Source of the DNA: Candidatus Falkowiibacteriota bacterium | Lineage (GTDB): Bacteria > Patescibacteriota > Patescibacteriia > Patescibacteriales > UBA12465 | NCBI GenBank assembly: GCA_026396875.1 | Contig: JAPLVY010000005.1 | Coordinates: 180,907-213,014 of the forward strand | DNA length: 32,108 nucleotides | Direction of reading: 5' to 3' | Part shown: positions 7,732 through 15,672 of the stretch, piece after piece | Layout: the number at the start of each line of letters is the position of its first letter | Numbering within the stretch: position 1 is the stretch's first letter | Notes under the pieces: generated by a model | The model's input: the letters and a program-made list of their open reading frames with translations, nothing else | What the model was told of the DNA's origin: nothing | Databases searched by the model: none | Program-made: the position numbers and the translations under genes

Positions 7732-7761
7732 AGAATTAAGCAGTTAATATAGCGTGCTTGC

Positions 7762-7770
7762 ATTATACCA
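7762..7770 (-). promoter_or_regulatory. Extended -10 for the minus-strand pair
   Basis: Complement of 7762-7767 is TATAAT, preceded by TGG, about 31 bases before the ATG at 7731. No convincing -35 was found. Confidence 0.45.
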
Positions 7771-7803
7771 TTTAGCTAAAAATCCTAAAATATCCAAAAT
7801 AAA

Positions 7804-7830
7804 AAAACATCATTAATATGATGTTTCTGT
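7804..7830 (-). terminator. Terminator of the EF-Tu-like fragment
   Basis: A 9-bp stem, 7805-7813 with 7818-7826, tetraloop, with an A-run at 7799-7807 that reads as a U-tract on the minus strand. Confidence 0.6.
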
Positions 7831-7836
7831 TTTCTT

Positions 7837-8091
7837 TTATTTTTCCTTCCAATTCAATTGTCCTTCTTTGCTACAATTGAGATATGCAAGCAATTGTTCT
7901 TTTGAAATTTTTGGCAGACAAACACCAACCTGCTGATTGGTGGAAGCTTCCAAAACTTCTTCATGGAACATCTCAATTCGCAATATTTCATCGCAAATTG
8001 TCCCTTTCCCTTTCATTGCAATACTCGCCTGATCTCCCTTAGAGATTTTGCCATTTACTACTTCTCCGATAACTACTAAGCCACAGGATTT
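7837..8091 (-). pseudogene. EF-Tu domain-II-like protein, N-terminally truncated fragment
   Basis: Read leftward from about 8091 to a TAA at 7837, the frame gives ...CGLVVIGEVVNGKISKGDQ and ends ...GVCLPKISKEQLLAYLN plus a short tail. This is the beta-barrel pattern of translation-GTPase domain II (G-x-V-V-x-G-x-V-x-x-G-x-I-x-x-GD, then Q-x-G-V-x-L-x-x-I). It would be a stand-alone domain of about 80 residues. No ATG, GTG or TTG precedes the conserved part. Upstream the frame hits TAA after a few codons. An ATG at 8116 (minus) reads MELKKRFH then stops and would reach this frame only by dropping one A from an A6 run. Either this is a frameshift or the 5' end was lost by a deletion that also truncated the band-7 gene. 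Confidence 0.65.
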
Positions 8092-8115
8092 AATGAAACC
8101 GCTTTTTTAGTTCCA

Positions 8116-8964
8116 TTGGAACAAGGTACTAAAACCGATCAAAAGAAGCTGAAGTCGATTGAATATCTGGAACAAAACAAAGTGGCAGCAAAAAGGGTTT
8201 ATATCCCAACTATCTGGCACGAAACTGGACGCTGGGCAGATGACGGTAAATGGATCCCCACTATGGAAGTAATTATTGTAAACAGATCCCCCGTAACCAG
8301 GGAATGGACAAAAGATCCATCGACGGGAACCAGCCAGACTCAGCAACAAATTACTGTTGAATCGAGTAATTCGATTGGTTTTTCAACGGGTATTACTGTT
8401 ACTGCCTCTGTTCCGGAAGAAGATGCTTCGAAATTTCTTTATTGGTATTCTGGCAAATCAATTGCTGAAGTATTGGACAACAATGTTCGTTCATTTGTTG
8501 CCGACTTTTTAACCAGCGAGTTTGGCAAAAGAGAGCTCACTGCATGTCAGAAGGAAAGAGCTGCGGTTTTCACACTCATGAAAGATGCTACCAGAAAATG
8601 GTTTAGTGAAAGAGGTTTAAGAATCGACAACATTGGTGCCAGTGGAGAATTTACTTATCTAAATGAGGAAATTCAGAATGCCATCAATCTGGAATTCATC
8701 GCTGAAAAGAAAAATGATGCTGCAGGTAAAGAAGTTTTAGCCGCTCAAAAATATGCATCAGCGGCAGAAGCGATTAAAGCCCAGAAAAGATTGGACGCAG
8801 AAATTAATTTAACCAATGCAATGGCGGATTATATCCGTGCCGGAAAAATTACTTGGCCAACTACTTTAGTGATTGGTCAAGGAATGAGCCTAATGGACAT
8901 CTGGGGTGTTAAAAATTTGGGCGGACAGTCAGTAGCAAATCCAGTGACCACAAAAAAGAAGTAA
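8116..8964 (+). CDS. Band-7/SPFH-domain protein, N-terminus missing
   Basis: The frame is open from 8080 with the first usable start TTG at 8116. The protein-like sequence already begins at about 8092 with NETAFLVPLEQG, a segment normally internal in this SPFH subgroup, which usually has a signal peptide or lipid anchor first. Later parts fit the family: IIVNRSPVTREWTKDPSTG, then VTASVPEEDASKFLYW and a helical, Ala-rich coiled segment (about 190-245) with AEAIKAQKRLDAEINL, ending in a basic tail. SPFH proteins form ring- or cage-like membrane scaffolds. Without the anchor this copy may be inactive or cytosolic. A small two-helix membrane gene follows 4 bases later. Confidence 0.7.
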   Translation: MEQGTKTDQKKLKSIEYLEQNKVAAKRVYIPTIWHETGRWADDGKWIPTMEVIIVNRSPVTREWTKDPSTGTSQTQQQITVESSNSIGFSTGITVTASVPEEDASKFLYWYSGKSIAEVLDNNVRSFVADFLTSEFGKRELTACQKERAAVFTLMKDATRKWFSERGLRIDNIGASGEFTYLNEEIQNAINLEFIAEKKNDAAGKEVLAAQKYASAAEAIKAQKRLDAEINLTNAMADYIRAGKITWPTTLVIGQGMSLMDIWGVKNLGGQSVANPVTTKKK

Positions 8965-8968
8965 CACC

Positions 8969-9253
8969 ATGAAAAAACCAATTATTAAAACAGTTTTGAT
9001 TGTTGTCTTATTCATCGTTTGGCACCTTCTTCGCACCTGGGCCCAATATTTAGTTGATATGCAATATTCAACCAGTGTAGCCCCTAATCAGGTAAGTGAT
9101 GACACCATGTCTTATCAATTAATGAAGTCCTACCCCTCAATTGTGAGCGGGATTAATTGGGCTTATGCTGTAGGCTTTATCCTACTTCTCGTTTGGCTAA
9201 CTTCTGTGTGGTGGAAGTATATCAAGAAAAAAGGCAGCCAGAGTAGCAACTAA
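8969..9253 (+). CDS. Small two-helix membrane protein
   Basis: This is a 94-residue protein: basic start MKKPIIKT, a first hydrophobic helix (about 9-26), an exposed loop of about 40 residues containing YLVDMQYSTSV, a second helix (about 63-82) and a basic end. No family is recognised. It lies 4 bases after the SPFH gene and is followed by a strong terminator, so the two form an operon; a membrane partner for the SPFH scaffold is a reasonable but unproven guess. Confidence 0.7.
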   Translation: MKKPIIKTVLIVVLFIVWHLLRTWAQYLVDMQYSTSVAPNQVSDDTMSYQLMKSYPSIVSGINWAYAVGFILLLVWLTSVWWKYIKKKGSQSSN

Positions 9254-9284
9254 TCGTTCTAAAAGTTTTTTAAAAAACTTTTCC

Positions 9285-9314
9285 CCCGCATAACAAGTTT
9301 ATGCGGGTTTTTTG
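9285..9314 (+). terminator. Rho-independent terminator
   Basis: A perfect 9-bp GC-rich stem, 9285-9293 with 9299-9307, five-base loop, followed by a T-run. Confidence 0.9.
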
Positions 9315-9326
9315 TTTTTCATAAAT

Positions 9327-9355
9327 TTGACTTTTCATATTATTCTTGCTATTAA
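9327..9355 (+). promoter_or_regulatory. Promoter of the infC operon
   Basis: TTGACT at 9327-9332, a 17-base spacer and TATTAA at 9350-9355 preceded by TGC. The leader to infC is about 38 bases. Confidence 0.55.
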
Positions 9356-9399
9356 TATTAGTGAAAAGCTAAACAAACTTTTAATTTTTTTATACCACC

Positions 9400-9957
9400 A
9401 TGCGTATTAAATGGCGTAAAGCTCAACCCGTTAAACCAACCATCATCTTTCGTAGTAATGCCCAAATTCGCGTGCCGGAAGTTTCAGTTATTAACGAAGA
9501 AGGAGAACAAATCGGTACCGTTGAAACATCTATTGCCTTGCAGATGGCGGTTGATGCTGGCTTGGACTTGGTGGAGGTAAATCCAAAGGCTAACCCGCCA
9601 GTAGTAAAAATCATGGATTTTGGCCAATTCCGCTATGAACGCGAAAAAAAGGCCCATAAACAGAAATTACAGCAAAAAAAGGTGGAAACCAAGAATATTC
9701 GCCTTTCAGTCCGTATTAGTGAGCATGATTTTGACTTCCGCCTAGACCAAGCAGAGAAATTTTTGGCTAAAGATAACAAATTAAAGATCGAAATCATGAT
9801 GCGTGGCCGTGAAAAGCAATACCCTCAGAAAGCCATGGAATCGGTAACTCGTTTTGTTGATGCCCTAAAAGCCCGCGAAGGCTTGAATATTGAGGTGGAG
9901 CAGCCCTTGACAAGACAGGAAGGAAGATTTAATATTATACTGTTCAATAAGAAGTAA
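9400..9957 (+). CDS. infC: Translation initiation factor IF-3
   Basis: IF-3 binds the 30S subunit, prevents premature 50S joining and checks the start codon and initiator tRNA. The 185-residue protein has a basic start, the N-domain signature (VINEEGEQIG, then AVDAGLDLVEVNPKANPPVVKIMDFGQF at about 46-75), a Lys-rich linker, and the C-domain (VRISEHDFDFRLDQAEKFL, then IMMRGREKQYP). It uses ATG, not the rare AUU that underlies infC self-control in E. coli. It leads the classic infC-rpmI-rplT cluster. Confidence 0.96.
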   Translation: MRIKWRKAQPVKPTIIFRSNAQIRVPEVSVINEEGEQIGTVETSIALQMAVDAGLDLVEVNPKANPPVVKIMDFGQFRYEREKKAHKQKLQQKKVETKNIRLSVRISEHDFDFRLDQAEKFLAKDNKLKIEIMMRGREKQYPQKAMESVTRFVDALKAREGLNIEVEQPLTRQEGRFNIILFNKK

Positions 9958-9974
9958 ACCTAAGAGAGATTAAT

Positions 9975-9998
9975 CAGGTGCTTACTGCCTGTTTTTTT
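9975..9998 (+). terminator. Weak hairpin plus T7 between infC and rpmI
   Basis: A 6-bp stem with two G-U pairs (9975-9980 with 9986-9991, loop of five) is followed by seven Ts. In other bacteria the infC-rpmI-rplT transcript is controlled through L20; this could be an operon-internal attenuator that lowers infC-to-L35 readthrough or, by being bypassed, balances IF-3 against L35/L20. Confidence 0.5.
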
Positions 9999-10015
9999 AT
10001 CGTAAATTAGAAAAT

Positions 10016-10210
10016 ATGCCTAAAATCAAAACTCACAAGGCGACCGTTAAACGCTTCAAAAAAACTGGCAGCGGCAAGCTTGTTCAAAGAAAGGCTGGTC
10101 AGGACCATTTTAATGCTCGAGAAACTGGTAAAACAAAGCGCATCAAGCGTTCTGATATTAATACAACCAAAACCTTGGAGAAGACCATTAAACAGTTGAT
10201 CCAGTTTTAA
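10016..10210 (+). CDS. rpmI: 50S ribosomal protein L35
   Basis: The 64-residue, very basic protein has the L35 signature MPKIKTHKATVKRFKKTGSG and the RKAGQDHF and KRSD segments. Length is normal. It is part of infC-rpmI-rplT and lies 25 bases before rplT. Confidence 0.95.
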   Translation: MPKIKTHKATVKRFKKTGSGKLVQRKAGQDHFNARETGKTKRIKRSDINTTKTLEKTIKQLIQF

Positions 10211-10235
10211 TTAATTTAGTTTTTATTTTTAGAAT

Positions 10236-10583
10236 ATGCCTAGAGTCAAACGGGGTACTTCCCATGTCAAAAAAAGACGCAAACTTCATCAAGCGACCAA
10301 AGGTTTTAAATGGGGCCGCAAGAATTTAATCAAAGTTGCCAAAACTGCTCGTACTAAAGCAGGTGCTCACGCTTATGCTGATCGCCGCAAGAAGAAGACA
10401 GTCGCGCGCGCTTTGTGGCAAATTAAGATTGGTGCTTTTGTTCACGAACATGGTCTCTCCTATTCAAAATTCATTCACGCCCTAAAGGTAGAAAATATTG
10501 CCTTGGACCGCAAAGTTTTGGCTGATTTAGCCGTAAACAACAAGACAGTTTTGGTTAAAATCATTGAACGGTTGAAAAAATAA
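10236..10583 (+). CDS. rplT: 50S ribosomal protein L20
   Basis: The 115-residue protein begins MPRVKRGTSHVKKRRK and keeps the conserved YADRRKKK, ARALW, NNKT and LDRKVLADLAV motifs. L20 is needed early in 50S assembly by binding 23S rRNA; in model bacteria it also represses its own operon by binding mRNA that mimics its rRNA site. secG follows 9 bases later. Confidence 0.96.
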   Translation: MPRVKRGTSHVKKRRKLHQATKGFKWGRKNLIKVAKTARTKAGAHAYADRRKKKTVARALWQIKIGAFVHEHGLSYSKFIHALKVENIALDRKVLADLAVNNKTVLVKIIERLKK

Positions 10584-10592
10584 TACTCATAT

Positions 10593-10808
10593 ATGTTTTG
10601 GCTTAAAATTTCTCAAATTATTGTCGCCTTACTCTTGATTATTGTTATTCTTTTGCAAAGCAAAGGATCTGGTCTGGGCAGTGCTTTTGGCGGTAATTCT
10701 AGTGTTTATCTGACTAAGCGTGGCGCAGAGAAAAAACTTTTCTATGCAACGATTATCCTCGCTGCTCTTTTCTTCATAGTTTCCCTCGCCGGCGTTATGT
10801 TAAAATAA
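10593..10808 (+). CDS. secG: Preprotein translocase subunit SecG
   Basis: The 71-residue protein has two membrane helices (about 4-22 and 50-70) joined by a glycine-rich loop with LQSKGSGLGSAFGG and a short FGGNSSVYLTKRG segment, the standard SecG layout. It assists SecYE in moving proteins across the cytoplasmic membrane. It is attached to the translation operon, 9 bases after rplT, and followed 32 bases later by the peptide-binding protein. Confidence 0.92.
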   Translation: MFWLKISQIIVALLLIIVILLQSKGSGLGSAFGGNSSVYLTKRGAEKKLFYATIILAALFFIVSLAGVMLK

Positions 10809-10840
10809 CGCTTGGTTTTTATCTTGCTTCTCGCAACCCA

Positions 10841-12808
10841 ATGAAATTTACGAAAAATAATTTTTTTCGCTCCCTGAAGAAGGCTAAGCATGCTTTGTCT
10901 GGTTTTTTTGTGCATCTCAATTTCTTTTCAAAAAATAAAAAATCTGCCGACTTGAATCACTTGGATTTGAATCGCGAACTAGTCTACTCTCTTTCCACTA
11001 AAAAGTTGCCAAATGCTGAACAGTTAAAACACTTAGGAAGATTCCTTACAACCAAAGAAAGAAAGATTGTGAGAATTTGCGCGTTAATTTTAATACTTAA
11101 CTTTGTCTATCTAGGATTTGTATTTTTTAATAAACACATCGTCAGCACACCTCTTGCTGGTGGAAGTTATATTGAGGGCTTAGTCGGTGCACCTAAATAC
11201 ATTAACCCTCTTTATTCAAGTAATCGTGATGTTGATGCCGATATTTCTCGTTTAATTTTTTCTTCGTTATTCAAGTATGACGAAAAAGGAGTGTTGGTCG
11301 GTGATTTGGTGGAGTCTTGGCAGCGTAGTGATGATGGCAGGGAGTACACCTTGGTCTTAAAAAATAATGCAGTTTGGCATAACGGCGAAAAGCTTAACGC
11401 CGATGATATTATTTTTACTGTCCAGGCCATTAAGAACCCAAAGTTCCGTTCACCTTTGCATAGTGCCTTCTCTGGCTTGGAAGTAGAAAAAATGAATGAC
11501 TACGCAGTTAAATTCAAACTCAGTCAACCTTACGCACCATTTTTGGGACTACTTACTTTTGGTATTTTGCCAAAAAATATTTGGGGTGCGGTTATTCCGG
11601 AGTCCGCTACTTTAGCTGAGTTAAACTTGAAACCAATTGGTTCCGGGCCTTATAAGTTTAAGTCCTTGGTAAAAAATAAAAATGGTGAAATCAAAGAGTA
11701 TACTCTCGAAGTGAATGAGGCTTATTATGGCGCCAAACCATTTATTAAAGAGGTATCCTTCCGTTTTTATTCAGATGCCGAATCTATTGTCAAAGCCTTG
11801 AATGACAATTCAGTGGATGGCGTTTCTTACCTGCCCTTCAGTGCCCGCAAAGATCTTCTTGCCAAAAGCTCCCTGAGTTTCCATTACCTAAACCAACCGC
11901 AACTAGAAGCAATTTTTTTCAATCAGAAAAACAATGAATTTTTGACCAATAAGAATATTCTTCAGGCTTTAAATATCGCTATCGACCGAAGCTATTTAAT
12001 TAAGGGAATTTTTAATGGTCAAGCTCAAGAATCTCGCGGACCGATTTTAGAAAATAATTCAGCTTTTAATGCAGACCTCAAAAAAACGGTTTATGATTAC
12101 GCGCAGGCAGAAAAGATTATTGCCGACGAAGGCTTCATAAAAGTAAATGTAAGTGATGATGATTTAAAAGATCCGAGCAAAGAAATCGAAGGAATCACTG
12201 TCAGCGATTTTCAAGAAAAAGCTAGTGATGCCGGTGTCGACCCAGTAGGAATTTGGTTAGTTAAGAAAGCAACCAAGAAGGTGCCAGAAAATAAATTTTT
12301 GGTGATTTCCTTAACTTACCCAGATTCTGCAGACAATGCTTTAATTGCTGGAAAAATTCAAGAATATTGGCAGGCCATTGGTGTGAAAACCTCATTGAAC
12401 CCGCTACCGTCTTCACAGATTGCCTCGGAGATTGCAATTGAAAAGAATTTTGAAGCCTTGCTTTTTGGTGAGAATGTTGGTGCTGACCCAGATGTTTATG
12501 CTTTCTGGCATTCTTCTCAGATCAGCGAAGGACTAAATATCGCTAGCTATGCTAACACCAACGCAGATAAATTATTGGAAGCAGCGCGTGTATCCACCGA
12601 CGAAAACGATCGCTTAGAAAAATATCGCAGTTTTCAGCAATTAGTTGTTGAAGACCAGGGAGCAATTTTTCTGTTCTCCCCTAATTATTTGTATCTGCAA
12701 GTAAAAAAATTACACGGTTTTAGCGGCACCTCAATTATTGAACCAAGTGACCGCTTTGCTTCTATATCAAATTGGTATTTGCGCGTCAGGCATAGCTTTG
12801 TCTGGTAG
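10841..12808 (+). CDS. Membrane-anchored oligopeptide ABC-type substrate-binding protein
   Basis: This is a 655-residue protein of the SBP_bac_5 (OppA/DppA) family. Instead of a lipoprotein signal it has a basic cytosolic head of about 75 residues, then one membrane helix (about 76-96), then the extracytoplasmic binding domain. Visible family landmarks are the YINPLYSSN start, VESWQRSDDGREYTLVLKNN, HNGEKLNADDIIFTV, KPIGSGPYKF and the late SYANTNADKLLEAAR. Such proteins capture peptides for an ABC importer; no permease or ATPase gene is adjacent, so it is an orphan here and its partner must be elsewhere if it transports at all. A role as a stand-alone peptide receptor is also possible. Confidence 0.88.
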   Translation: MKFTKNNFFRSLKKAKHALSGFFVHLNFFSKNKKSADLNHLDLNRELVYSLSTKKLPNAEQLKHLGRFLTTKERKIVRICALILILNFVYLGFVFFNKHIVSTPLAGGSYIEGLVGAPKYINPLYSSNRDVDADISRLIFSSLFKYDEKGVLVGDLVESWQRSDDGREYTLVLKNNAVWHNGEKLNADDIIFTVQAIKNPKFRSPLHSAFSGLEVEKMNDYAVKFKLSQPYAPFLGLLTFGILPKNIWGAVIPESATLAELNLKPIGSGPYKFKSLVKNKNGEIKEYTLEVNEAYYGAKPFIKEVSFRFYSDAESIVKALNDNSVDGVSYLPFSARKDLLAKSSLSFHYLNQPQLEAIFFNQKNNEFLTNKNILQALNIAIDRSYLIKGIFNGQAQESRGPILENNSAFNADLKKTVYDYAQAEKIIADEGFIKVNVSDDDLKDPSKEIEGITVSDFQEKASDAGVDPVGIWLVKKATKKVPENKFLVISLTYPDSADNALIAGKIQEYWQAIGVKTSLNPLPSSQIASEIAIEKNFEALLFGENVGADPDVYAFWHSSQISEGLNIASYANTNADKLLEAARVSTDENDRLEKYRSFQQLVVEDQGAIFLFSPNYLYLQVKKLHGFSGTSIIEPSDRFASISNWYLRVRHSFVW

Positions 12809-12861
12809 GGCAAAAAATACCTTCTCATATTTTATTAATCTTAATAACTCGTACTCATTTT

Positions 12862-14790
12862 ATGATCAGTTTTAACTCTGGCCAAAAACCGGCAAGTGAT
12901 TTGGTGTTTTCGCCAAATGACCAGCCCAAGACCAACCCTCATCAAGGAGGCGGATTTAACCGTCGTCGCCCAGCTATTCGGAGCTTTCATCCCGAAAATA
13001 AAGAAAATAAAGAAATTAAAAAATCAGATAATTCTGGCAATTCCCGCCCCTCAATGAATCGTCGTCAGCCAATGAGAACCGCCTCTAAGCAAGTTTTTTC
13101 GCATGAAAGCAAAGAGGGTAAATTGCGCGTGATGATGCTTGGCGGCTTGGAAGAAGTCGGTCGCAACATGACCGTTATTGAATATAACAAGGAGATCATT
13201 GTAATTGACATGGGGCTAATGTTCCCCGACGAAGACATGCCAGGAATTGATTATATTATTCCAGATGTTACTTACTTAAAAGATAAAAAAGATTGGATCA
13301 AGGGTGTTGTCATTACTCATGGTCACTATGATCACATCGGCGGCATCCCGCACATCATGGGCGAAATTGGTAATCCACCAATGTTCATGGGCAAATTAAC
13401 TGCTGGCTTGGTACAAAAGCGCCATCAGGAATACAAAACCGCTCCAGTTCTCAAGATTAAAGAAATTGATGATCATAGTAATGTTAAATTGGGCAGCTCT
13501 TTTAATTTGGAATTTTTGCGTGTCAATCATTCCATCCCTGATTGTTTTGCCATAATTATTCATACCCCAGTCGGCACGGTGATTCATACGGGAGATTTTA
13601 AAATCGATTTTTCACCGGTTAATGATAAGCCAGCAGATCTAAATCGTATTGCTCAAATCGGTTCTCGTGGCGTTTTAATGCTTATGGCCGATTCGACTGA
13701 TGCCACCCATCCTGGATATCAAATTTCTGAATCAGCAATTGGTGATGAGATGGGAAAACTTTTTGAGAAAATAGACGGCAGAATTATTATCGGAACCTTC
13801 GCTTCTCAACTTTCTCGTATTCAGAAAATTTTTGAATTAGCCGCCAAATATGGCCGTCGCGTTAATCTCCAAGGGCGAAGTATCAGTAGTAATGTGGAGG
13901 TCGCGCATAAGATTGGTTATTTGAAGTTTGACCCTCGTTTGCTAGTAGAGGACAAGGATCTTTCTCGTTTACCAGACAATAAGGTGATTATTATCGGCAC
14001 TGGCGCACAGGGAGAAAGCAACGCTTTCCTTTATCGTCTGGTGCGCGGTGAACATCGCAGCTTATCTTTAAAGACCGGTGATACCGTTTTATTCTCTTCT
14101 TCGGTTATTCCAGGTAATGAAAGAACCATTCAAAATTTAATGGACATCGTGGTGCGTCAGGGTGCAAAAATTATTAACTATAAAATGTTAGATATTCATG
14201 CCGGCGGTCACGCCAAGCAGGAAGATTTGAAGTTAATGATGCGTCTTGTAAAACCAGAGTACTACATGCCAATAGAAGCCAACCACTATATGTTGAGAGC
14301 TAACGCAGACTTAGCTGAACAGGTTGGCATTCCAAAAGAAAAGATTTTTGTCGCCGACAATGGGCAAGTTGTCGAATTTCATCGTGGCGCAAAAGGCGTT
14401 TCTGGCGTGCTTACCAAAGAAAAAGTACCGACTGAATACGTGATGGTTGACGGTCTAGGAGTTGGCGATGTTTCAGAAATTGTTTTGCGTGATCGTCGTA
14501 TGATGTCGGAGGACGGGATGATTGTGGTTATTGCCACTATTGACTCCAAAACTGGCGACCTGATTGGTAACCCAGACCTTATTTCTCGCGGCTTCGTGCA
14601 CATGAAGGAAAACCGTGATTTAATTGAGAAAACTAGAACGAAAGTCAAGGCAATCGTCAAAGAACAGGACAAAAAAGTTCCTGCCGATGATGACTATATT
14701 AAGAACAAAATTCGCAACGATATTGGCCAATTTCTCTTTAACCAAACCAAGAGACGACCGATGGTTTTGCCAGTAATCATTAAAGTTTAA
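12862..14790 (+). CDS. rnj: Ribonuclease J
   Basis: RNase J is a metallo-beta-lactamase/beta-CASP nuclease with 5'-to-3' exo- and endonuclease activity, central to RNA decay in bacteria lacking RNase E. The 642-residue protein has an unusual basic, Asn/Arg/Pro-rich N-terminal extension of about 85 residues, then the catalytic core with HGHYDH (153-158), HTGDFKID, FASQLSRIQ, the PGNERT segment and the late DIHAGGHAKQEDL motif (His about 450), and a C-terminal domain ending in VLPVIIKV. The extension could bind RNA or a partner. A strong terminator follows directly. Confidence 0.94.
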   Translation: MISFNSGQKPASDLVFSPNDQPKTNPHQGGGFNRRRPAIRSFHPENKENKEIKKSDNSGNSRPSMNRRQPMRTASKQVFSHESKEGKLRVMMLGGLEEVGRNMTVIEYNKEIIVIDMGLMFPDEDMPGIDYIIPDVTYLKDKKDWIKGVVITHGHYDHIGGIPHIMGEIGNPPMFMGKLTAGLVQKRHQEYKTAPVLKIKEIDDHSNVKLGSSFNLEFLRVNHSIPDCFAIIIHTPVGTVIHTGDFKIDFSPVNDKPADLNRIAQIGSRGVLMLMADSTDATHPGYQISESAIGDEMGKLFEKIDGRIIIGTFASQLSRIQKIFELAAKYGRRVNLQGRSISSNVEVAHKIGYLKFDPRLLVEDKDLSRLPDNKVIIIGTGAQGESNAFLYRLVRGEHRSLSLKTGDTVLFSSSVIPGNERTIQNLMDIVVRQGAKIINYKMLDIHAGGHAKQEDLKLMMRLVKPEYYMPIEANHYMLRANADLAEQVGIPKEKIFVADNGQVVEFHRGAKGVSGVLTKEKVPTEYVMVDGLGVGDVSEIVLRDRRMMSEDGMIVVIATIDSKTGDLIGNPDLISRGFVHMKENRDLIEKTRTKVKAIVKEQDKKVPADDDYIKNKIRNDIGQFLFNQTKRRPMVLPVIIKV

Positions 14791-14795
14791 GACCA

Positions 14796-14837
14796 AAAAT
14801 CAACCGCGTGACCCAAAAATCCGCGGTTGATTTTTTA
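14796..14837 (+). terminator. Terminator after rnj
   Basis: A perfect stem of 13 bp (14796-14808 with 14822-14834), loop of about 13, with continuing Ts. Confidence 0.9.
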
Positions 14838-14847
14838 TGGTTTTTCA

Positions 14848-14867
14848 TGTTATAATATCACTATAAT
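14848..14867 (+). promoter_or_regulatory. Tandem -10 boxes for the 14.9-kb gene
   Basis: TATAAT at 14851-14856 preceded by TGT (extended -10), and a second TATAAT at 14862-14867. Both lie before an ATG at 14901, which supports a start there rather than at the TTG at 14992. Confidence 0.5.
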
Positions 14868-14991
14868 AAGCGGCATCTCTAAAAAATAAACTCCAAAACT
14901 ATGGCCAAACCCGAAGTACTAACTTTATATTTTACGTAGCGTCCTTAACAAGCAAAAGATTGGCGAAAGCTCTGAAAAAAAGGAGAAAGAT

Positions 14992-15501
14992 TTGAAGGCA
15001 GAAAAAAAGTTTTCACAATTTAAAATTAATCTCAAGTCACTAGAGGGGAAATTCATGTCCCCAGAAGAGATTCGAACAGCCAAATTTCATTTAGCTACTT
15101 TCGAAGATTTAATTGATTTGGCTAATGATTTATTGGATAGCAAGCTAGGGTCTTCGACGAAGAACATTATTTCAAAAATAAAGGAGGTTCTTTCGGAAAA
15201 GAGCGAAGCCTTGGTTGGCGAAGGTTTGTTGGCAGTGCCAATTTTGACCTTAGCCCAAATAGAAAATCGCTACGGTTCGTATTTAACTGATAAGATCAGA
15301 GATAATTACTGCGAAGCGAAAGGCATTGGCAGACTAAAAAAGATATTTTTTGGTAGCAAGATCAAGGATGAAGCCCTAAAAGATTATTTGCACGGGATTT
15401 CCCGCTCAAGAGTCAATGAATTAGGGGAACCATTAAGCCATGAAGAAATCGATCAAATGGTGGCATTACGGAAAAATAATGAAGACAGTGCGGCAGTCTA
15501 G
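14992..15501 (+). CDS. Unrecognised 169-residue protein, start uncertain (possible frameshift)
   Basis: The longest usable frame starts at TTG 14992, six bases after AAGGAG, one of very few Shine-Dalgarno-like sites in the window. The frame is open back to 14923 without ATG. An ATG at 14901, just downstream of tandem -10 boxes, gives MAKPEVLTLYFT then stop in another frame; removing one base near 14920 would join it to LYILRSVLNKQKIG and this protein, giving about 195 residues. The protein is soluble and helical, with SPEEIRTAKFHLATFEDLID, a Lys/Glu-rich middle and an acidic tail. No known domain is recognised. It stands alone between terminators. Confidence 0.6.
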   Translation: MKAEKKFSQFKINLKSLEGKFMSPEEIRTAKFHLATFEDLIDLANDLLDSKLGSSTKNIISKIKEVLSEKSEALVGEGLLAVPILTLAQIENRYGSYLTDKIRDNYCEAKGIGRLKKIFFGSKIKDEALKDYLHGISRSRVNELGEPLSHEEIDQMVALRKNNEDSAAV

Positions 15502-15525
15502 AATGCTTTATATTTAGATTATTTT

Positions 15526-15563
15526 CAAGAGAGACCTTTTACGAGGTCTCTCTTGCTTTTTTT
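15526..15563 (+). terminator. Rho-independent terminator
   Basis: A perfect 12-bp stem, 15526-15537 with 15544-15555, loop of six, followed by a T-run. Confidence 0.92.
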
Positions 15564-15612
15564 GTCGATAAGTGATAGAGTCTAATTAACTAAATACTCA
15601 CCTTTTATAAAT

Positions 15613-15637
15613 TCGTCGGTTTCAAGGTGACCGATGA
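15613..15637 (+). promoter_or_regulatory. Stem-loop in the S1 leader
   Basis: An 8-bp stem (15613-15620 with 15630-15637, one G-U) lies about 35 bases before the likely S1 start at 15673. In several bacteria S1 represses its own mRNA through leader structure; that role here is only a possibility. Confidence 0.35.
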
Positions 15638-15672
15638 GCTCTCGTGATTTGAGGGTTAAGGGTATTTTTTTT

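Noticed and set aside
8095-8116. A programmed -1 frameshift at A-AAA-AAG in the EF-Tu-like gene
   Set aside because: The heptamer is a true slippery site in register, but slipping back leads to a stop within nine codons; the conserved frame needs a +1 shift instead.
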